Positions 58,186 through 64,000 of a DNA stretch of 64,000 nucleotides are shown piece by piece. Source of the stretch: Malania oleifera (lineage: Eukaryota; Streptophyta; Magnoliopsida; Santalales; Ximeniaceae); contig NC_080422.1 in assembly GCF_029873635.1 (NCBI RefSeq), positions 3,948,001 through 4,012,000 on the forward strand, in the 5' to 3' direction. Made by a program: the position numbers and the translations under genes. The stretch's first letter is position 1. Every line of letters begins with the position of its first letter. Below the pieces are notes generated by a model, which searched no databases, was not told the origin of the DNA, and saw only the letters and a program-made list of their open reading frames with translations.

Positions 58186-59547
58186 CACCTAGTTCTTCGC
58201 CAAATAAATGACACTCTGACTATTACAATGCAGCTGAACTCCACTCTACTGAATACCTAGCTCCTTGACCAATCTTGTAAACCACAACGCTTCCTTGGTA
58301 GCTTCAGTCACTGTCATATATTCCGATTCAGTAGTAGATAGTGCAACAAGTGGCTAAACCATGGACCTCCAACAAATAGGCCCTACCACAAGGGTGAATA
58401 CATACCCTGTGGTAGACCTCTTGTCATTCAAGTCCCCTGCATAATCTTCATCCACATAACCTACCACTGAAGGATCACCCTGTTGTCTATTGATCAAGAT
58501 GTCATAGTCTGTACTACCCCTCAAGTATCTGAAAAATCCACTTGATTGCATCCCAATGCTGTCAACCTTGATTTGAAAGAAACTTGCTCACCACACTGAC
58601 AGTTTGTGCTAGATCCAATCTTGTACAAACCATAGCATGCATCAAGCACCCCACTACACTGGCATATGGGACCTTTGACATGTCACAAACGTCATCGTCT
58701 GTCTTTGGGCACTAGGCGGTAGACAACCTAAAATGATTCGCCAACGGTGTACTCACTGGTTTTTCATTATCCATGCTAAACCTCTCCAACACCCTCTCAA
58801 CATAGCTACGCTGAGATAACCACAATCTCTTGAAAGCTATGTCCCTACGAATTTCCATCCCAAGAATCTTCTTGGCCACACCCAAATCCTTCATGTCAAA
58901 CTCTTTGCTCAACAAAGTTTTTGACTTATTGACCTCAGTCAAACTCTTCGCAGTAATCAACATGTCATCCACATAAAGCAACAGAAAAATGAATGAACCA
59001 TCATCAACGCTCTTCACATAAACGCATCAATCATACTCACATCTCCTGTAGCTAATTTGGAACATGTAGGAGTCAAAACGTTTGTAACACTGCCTCGGAG
59101 ACTGCTTCAGCCCGTAGAGTGACTTTCTCAATTTACAAACCAAGTGTTCCTGTCTAGGTTGACTAAACCCTTCTGACTGTACCATGTAAATCGGCTCCTC
59201 CAAATCACCATGGAGAAACACTGTCATTACATCCATTTGCCCCAATGCATATCGAAATGCACCACCAATCCCACCACTGCCCTAATGGAAGTGTGTCTAA
59301 CCACAAAAGAGAAGATCTCAACATAATCAACCCCTTTCCTCTGTGAGTAACTCTTTGCTACTAATCGAGCCTTGAACTTTTTTCCTTCTTTTTTTGATAC
59401 CGCTTCTTTCTTCCTATACACCCATTTGAAACCTACTGCTCTCTTCCCCTCTAGAAGTTCCATCAACTTCCACATCTGGTTCTTCTGCAAGGATTTCATC
59501 TCCTCCACCATAGCACCCATCCATCTGCTTTTCTCTTGACTGTGCAC
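58186..59547 (-). pseudogene. Copia III reverse transcriptase and RNase H
   Basis: N-terminal RT is at 59547-59350 (MEEMKSLQKNQMWKLMELLE, VGFKWVYRKKEAVSKKEGKK). Then QMDVMTVFLHGDLEEPIYMV (59245), YGLKQSPRQCYKRFDSYM, the catalytic LLLYVDDMLITAKSLTEV (58980), and KKILGMEIRRDIAFKRLWLS. RNase H shows VGYVDEDYAGDLNDKRSTTG (58470). Frame breaks occur near 59030, 58710 and 58355. It is split from its last 58 codons (45046-45223) by element IV. Confidence 0.9.
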
Positions 59548-60803
59548 CGCCTCCTAAAAAGTAGTAGGATCTCCGCTACTAGTAATGAGTGCATAAAAAA
59601 TCAGATCATCAAATCCATACCTGGGGGGTGGCCTGATAGTGCGTATGGGTCTGTCTATAGCGATACTGTGATGTTGTTGATCTCCTGAGCTAGAACTCCC
59701 TGTGTTCTAAATATTTTTATCTCCACCTTGAGTCTCTAACTCCACCTGCACCACATGCTTATTACTGCTGCAGTTTTCTAACACCTATTTCTCTTCTTCT
59801 TCCTGAGTAGGCTGCAACATGACTTTCTCATCGAAAACCACATCTCTACCGATCACCACCTTGTTTGCTTTCGGATCCCACAACTTGAACCCTTTCACCC
59901 CTTTCTAATACCTCAGAAAAATGCATGGTCTAGACTTTGCATCAAGTTTCGATCTCTCCTCACTAGAAACGTGCACATAGGCTGGACATTTAAACACCCT
60001 TAAACCAGAGTAGTCTACTACACTGCCCGTCCATACCTCCTCTGCAATTTTCCCATCTAGTGATGCCCTTGGTGATCTGTTAATCAATAAACACGTCATA
60101 TTTACTGCCTCTGCCTAGAAATTCTTTGCAAGCCCTGCATTCAACCTAAGACACTGAACTCTTTCAGCGATAGTTCGGTTCATCTTTTCCGCCACACTAT
60201 TCTATTGCAATGTCTTACGTACTATGAAATGTCTCCTGATGCCATGCTACTCGCACACTTCATGAACCTCAAATTGATGTACTCAGTACCATTGTCGGAC
60301 CTAAGGCATTTGATTTTTCTCCTGATCTGATTTTCCACTTCATCTTTCCACCATTTAAACTTGACAAACATCTCTGAATAAATGTAGTCAAGAATTTCCT
60401 CCATCTTGTGTGTGGCTATCATGAACTGCATCCTATTTTGTTTCCCAAGCACACAATACTTGCAGAAATTCAGTTTGCATGTTTTAACACCCTTCAAAAG
60501 ATTTCTCTTATGAAGCTCCATCATTCCACGCTCACCCATATGCCCTAACCGCATATGCCACAAGACGGTACTATCCAACTCAGACTCTGCAGCTACAGTT
60601 CCACCTACAACTGTGGTACCTAGCAGTGCATAGATATTTTCTAATAACTTCTGCCCCTTCATCACGGTCAGAACACCCTTACTCACTTTCATTACCCCAC
60701 TTGCAGACTTATAACTAAACCCATTACAGTCTAAAGTGCCCAATGAAATTAAATTCTTCCTTAACTCCGATATATGCCCCGAAAATTTTGCATGAAGCAT
60801 CAT
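59548..60803 (-). pseudogene. Copia III protease tail and integrase with internal deletion
   Basis: Protease tail and GAG-pre-integrase: ELRKNLISLGTLDCNGFSYK, MKGQKLLENIYALLGTTVVG, LWHMRLGHMGERGMMELHKR and NFCKYCVLGKQNRMQF (60770-60420). The core then jumps from LDYIYSEMF straight to VKFKWWKDEVENQIRRKIKC and LRSDNGTEYINLRF. Compared with element II, about 40 residues spanning the second catalytic Asp (FIDDYS) are missing. The C-terminal piece at 60099-59905 reads RASLDGKIAEEVWTGSVVDY and LRVFKCPAYVHVSSEERSKL. Confidence 0.9.
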
Positions 60804-61786
60804 TTTCCATCAGAACAGAACCAGAATTTACTAACCTGCAAGTGGTGAACCAATTTTGTTTGGTGTCATGTGATAGGAGTAGACCGACTCTAAGATCCAA
60901 GAATCTATGAGACGATCTAAACCGGATGATACAGAAAGCATATCTCCGTCACTGCTCTGTGAGTCTCCTTCTTCCACTACATTTGCCGATTTTTATGAAC
61001 CCTCTTTATTTTCTGCATTCCGCTCCTTCCTCTGGACAATCTGGTTTTATGTGCCTCTTTTTCCCGCACTTAAAATACCGTACGTCATTCCTTTTCATAA
61101 AATTGAACCGAGCCTTATTGTTACTCAGTTCGCTCCGAAATTTGCTTCTCTCACGATCCTGGTTACCCTTTACCACAAGCCCTTGTGAATTCTCATCGCT
61201 GGCCTTCTTCCTCTAATGAAAACCTAGAAGCGCACTCGTGATATCCTTCAATTTCAAAGTTTCTTTTCCCCATGTCAAAGTTGTAACCAAATTTTCATAC
61301 GTAAGAGACATAGGTAGGGAATTCAACAGCATCAACGTCTTGTCTTCGTCTTCGAACTTCACATCAAGCCGCTTCAAATCACTGATGATATGATTGAATA
61401 CGTTGATGTGTTGATTAAGATCCGACCCCTCTAACATCTTAAGCTTATACAGTTTCTACTTAAGATACAACTTGTTCATCAATGACTTGGACATATACCG
61501 ACTCTCCAATTTTAGCCAAATTGCCACTAGCAATTCCTCATCCATGACATGATACATCACGTCATCAGTCAGACAAAACCTGATAGTCGCCACAACCTTC
61601 GCTTCCAATTCCTTCCAAATCATGTCGTCTCACTCGTCCGTGCCTTCCGGCTGCCTTCCGTATAATTCATTTACCATACCCTATTGCAGTAACAAGTCCT
61701 TAACCCTCCCTCCTCTGCCATAATCCGAAATTTTCCGATCCGTCAAACTTGACAATGTCAAACTTTGTATATGAAATCCCTGACAT
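60804..61786 (-). pseudogene. Copia III gag and protease N-terminus
   Basis: The start codon is at 61784-61786 (MSGISYTKFDIVKFDGSENF), 12 bases inside the PBS. Capsid motifs: MLEGSDLNQHINVFNHIISD and LMLLNSLPMSLTYENLVTTL (61437-61300). Frames are broken near 61720, 61440 and 61210. A nucleocapsid region lies near 61080-61040 with decayed Cys/His spacing. The protease region (near 60890-60830) lacks a readable D-S-G-A and has a stop-filled frame. Confidence 0.83.
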
Positions 61787-61797
61787 TGTAACCAATA

Positions 61798-61809
61798 GCT
61801 CTAATACCA
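61798..61809 (-). other. Primer-binding site of copia III
   Basis: The minus strand reads TGGTATTAGAGC, the same one-base variant as element II. Confidence 0.88.
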
Positions 61810-61812
61810 ATT

Positions 61813-62313
61813 TGTTGTGCAAATTAATGCACAGTGGAAAGTCGTTCGGATCGTGCAATGCAACAACCAACGATGAACAATACGGAAACACGATCACACG
61901 TAGATAATAAGGAAAGCAAATAAACAATGACACAAGAATTAACGTGGTTCGACAATGTGCCTAAGTCCACTAAAGCAAGCAACGGCTGATATTCACTATC
62001 ATCGATAAACCAAGGTTCCAATATTGTTTACATGTCAACCCTACACGTACAAAGGGATTAGGAAGTTTCCCAAATAACTTTATATCAATCCCCGGAAGTT
62101 TTGCATCCGAATTCCCAACCTATTGATATTTCCAATTCAAAATTCAAAAACAGCGCCAAACAAAATTGTCGACGGTATCAGCAAACCGTCGACAATTTCT
62201 TCTGGAGGCTAAATCGTCGACTGTCTCTTCTTGTAGTCCAATTTTCTTATTTTTTCCTCAACAAGCTTTCCCTATGTATGTGTTCCACTCAATATGAGTC
62301 ACATACTCCAACA
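61813..62313 (-). repeat. 5' LTR of copia III (501 bp)
   Basis: It pairs with 44426-44953. On the minus strand GTCGAC-type palindromes (62166-62222: TCGTCGACTGT, TTGTCGACGGT and others) lie upstream of TATAAAG (near 62084). Confidence 0.93.
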
Positions 62314-62764
62314 AGATGTTCTGTCATTTTAGTAGAGGCTGCATTAAGCATTTAGACGCATAAGAAAGACAACTCCCATTTTGGGAAGAGAAGTGCAAAG
62401 GCAAATGACATCCAAAGGGAATATTATCGATTCAACAAGAAGTCGAGGAATACCAGCATAAATGACAGACCTGCTTTACTTCCGATTAAGAACCTAAAAT
62501 TGTTCTACTTTTTAACATCCCCAAACAGCATCCATAAGCTAGTTTGAGCGTTTTGGCATTGGTAACCGAAATAAAAGCATTCCAATACAACAGAACGAAT
62601 GCGCAAAAAGAAAATAAACATTATCTTTTACGAATTCAGCGTGAAATGATTCCAAACATGCAAGTCGAATTCAAAAAAGTTTTACATACCTGTGCGTTGT
62701 AAAAGTGATTGGAAATGTCGCAGTCTTCGTTCTCACAGGATTAGGGCTTCGCACTAACCACGCT

Positions 62765-62809
<45 letters not shown>

Positions 62810-62930
62810 GCCTGTAAAAATTGCATCCGCGGGTGCATAAAGATCCCGCCGGACGACGAGAGATACAATCCGGTTCATCGGTTCGGGAAATCACAAACGA
62901 GTCAAACCGAACCGACCCGAGTCTAACTTC
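62314..62930 (-). other. Possible 5' exon and intron of a host gene
   Basis: On the minus strand, 62930-62693 has features of a transcribed 5' end: a (GA)n run (62764-62806), AAGCCCTAATCC (typical of plant 5' leaders, near 62740) and CAACGCACAG before GTATGT (donor at 62692). A later CTTAATGCAG acceptor (near 62342) precedes an ATG, but copia III begins 25 bp further. No protein family could be assigned. Long Arg-Glu frames through the GA run are artefacts. Confidence 0.3.
62764..62806 (+). repeat. (CT)n microsatellite
   Basis: A near-pure CT dinucleotide run (GA on the minus strand). Confidence 0.95.
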
Positions 62931-63318
62931 AAATTCAAGAGGACTTTCAACAAACTTTTTCAAGTTTGTTAAACTGAGAATTTATAATTTGGCCGATTGA
63001 TTTATTAACTTCAAACAAAAAAAAAAACTTAAGCTCCAGTCAAGTTTAAATTAAATTTGAATACTTATTTTAGTTTTTCATTTAAAGTACCAATAGAGTT
63101 TGAGTTGTATGTTTACTACTAATTAATTTAAACGTAAAATTAATTATAAAATCTATATATTAACATAAATATGGAGTAGTTATATTTAAGTTAATTTAAA
63201 AAACATGAAAAATAAAGAGATAAAAAAAAAAAACACAGTAAAAGAGTAAGATTAGAATATATTACTTTATCTCTGACCTTCTTCGAGATTTTAAATGAGC
63301 TAAAGCTGACACTTATGG
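62931..63318. other. AT-rich non-coding interval
   Basis: No frame, RNA gene or recognisable repeat was seen apart from short A-runs. Confidence 0.5.
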
Positions 63319-64000
63319 TGTGATCCCAAGAGGGGGTGGATTGGATTTTAAAATTTTTTGGCTAAATTAAATTTACCATTTACCACAAATCATATCCCGT
63401 TTAAAAATATAAGCATGTAAGTAAAATGAATTAATTAATGAGTATAGACATACACATGTAAAGCATATTTCATTTTAATTTATGTGTGTATGCAAAATAA
63501 TTATAACATTAAATGAACAAGTATACACATACGGAAATTAAAGTGTAGAAATTAAATGAGATAAACACACACACACACAAAAGATTTGTTATCGAGATTC
63601 GGCCAATTCTGCCTACGTCCCCGCCTTGGGCAAATCCTCCAAGGATTCCACTAACTTGTTCACTTAAATAGGCGGAGCAGAAGCCATATACACTTTTTCC
63701 TTACGGGGCGGAGTCTCCCTAACTCAATTCTCATGCTGAGCCAAACTGATTCCTCCTTACGGGGCGGAGTCTCCCCAACTCAATTACTAAGTTGAGTCAA
63801 ACTAGTTCCTCCTTACAGGGCGGAGTCTCCCCAGCTCACCTAACCAGGCTTGAGCCAAACCGGTACTCAAATATGAGATTTTTCGTACAAACAACTACTT
63901 CTCAAATTAAGTAAAGATGTACAAATATGAAACTCAAAAATGCATTCTCTCATAATTTGAAATAAGTGTTCAGTAGAGTATATGTGTTTTTCTCACTAAA
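63319..64000 (-). repeat. Partial LTR (SIRE-like copia), cut by window end
   Basis: On the minus strand it ends AATCCACCCCCTCTTGGGAT CACA, the usual 3' edge of SIRE-like copia LTRs. Inside are a (CA)n run (63569-63579), GATTCGGCCAATTCTGCCTA and a 56-bp tandem repeat (63698-63865). The rest lies outside the window. Confidence 0.6.
63698..63865 (+). repeat. 56-bp tandem repeat, three units
   Basis: Units start at 63698, 63754 and 63810, each beginning TCCTTACGGGGCGGAGTCTC (third unit CAGGG), and include AGCCAAACTG-type sequence. The unit spacing is exactly 56 bp both times. Confidence 0.92.

Larger units (their letters stand above)
44426..62313 (-). mobile_element. Ty1/copia retrotransposon III (Tnt1/Tork-like), full span
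   Basis: It has two LTRs (44426-44953 and 61813-62313), a PPT (44954-44964) and a PBS (61798-61809), and the full copia gene order on the minus strand, interrupted by element IV (45229-58180, TGATA duplication). Without the insert it would be about 4.9 kb. Flanks CGATC (44421-44425) and AGATG (62314-62318) agree at three of five positions, so the TSD is weak or mutated. Related to element II but with a different LTR. Confidence 0.92.

Noticed and set aside
44421..62318. A clean TSD for copia III
   Set aside because: Flanks CGATC and AGATG share only three bases; recorded as weak rather than claimed.
62671..62868. A protein starting MHPRMQFLQALRERERERE
   Set aside because: The Arg-Glu run is a (GA)n microsatellite and the region looks like a 5' leader rather than coding sequence.
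1..64000. CRISPR arrays, bacterial operons, rRNA or tRNA genes
   Set aside because: The regular repeats seen are LTR-internal tandem arrays without spacers, and no tRNA or rRNA fold was recognised by eye. A tRNAscan or Rfam run would be needed to exclude small RNA genes.

Overview
This is a stretch of flowering-plant nuclear DNA, almost certainly eudicot. It is AT-rich, has spliced host exons with GT-AG borders, and is packed with plant-type transposons primed from initiator tRNA-Met. No bacterial, organellar or CRISPR-like content is visible. About three quarters of the window is nested, decayed mobile elements. Host-type sequence survives mainly at 15.5-31.4 kb, 42.8-44.4 kb and 62.3-63.3 kb.

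Layout. (1) 1-6347: Ty1/copia element I on the minus strand, cut by the window edge and split by a solo LTR (3836-5867). (2) 6353-15497: copia element II, minus strand. Element I sits in its 3' LTR, and two more solo LTRs interrupt its body (6576-8664 and 10707-13001). (3) 15.5-31.4 kb: host-type DNA with an old direct duplication (about 16.5-24.2 versus 26.5-31.45 kb), LINE and SINE debris, a promoter plus signal-peptide start truncated by a LINE, and a five-exon, phase-consistent host gene on the minus strand (24357-27026) whose family I do not recognise. (4) 31.4-35.1 kb: a hAT DNA transposon carrying a solo LTR and truncated on its right. (5) 35.1-41.6 kb: a minus-strand Ty3/gypsy element carrying a solo LTR, abutting a second gypsy remnant (41.6-42.8 kb). 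(6) 44426-62313: copia element III, minus strand. It contains copia element IV (45229-58180, plus strand, both LTRs and TSD). Element IV in turn contains a complete-ended hAT transposon (48075-53355) and a sixth solo LTR (54175-56977). (7) 63.3 kb to the end: a partial LTR of another element.

Insertion order is readable from interrupted reading frames and target-site duplications. All six large solo LTRs (2.0-2.8 kb, TG...CA or a one-base decay of it, 5-bp TSDs) belong to one related group, and no internal region of that group is present. The most unusual signal is a palindromic CGTCGACGA array just upstream of the TATA box. It occurs in several of these solo LTRs and also in the LTR of copia element II, with sparser GTCGAC motifs in element III, although these are different retrotransposon types. 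No transposon gene here is intact, so the window reads as a graveyard with LTR promoters still recognisable.
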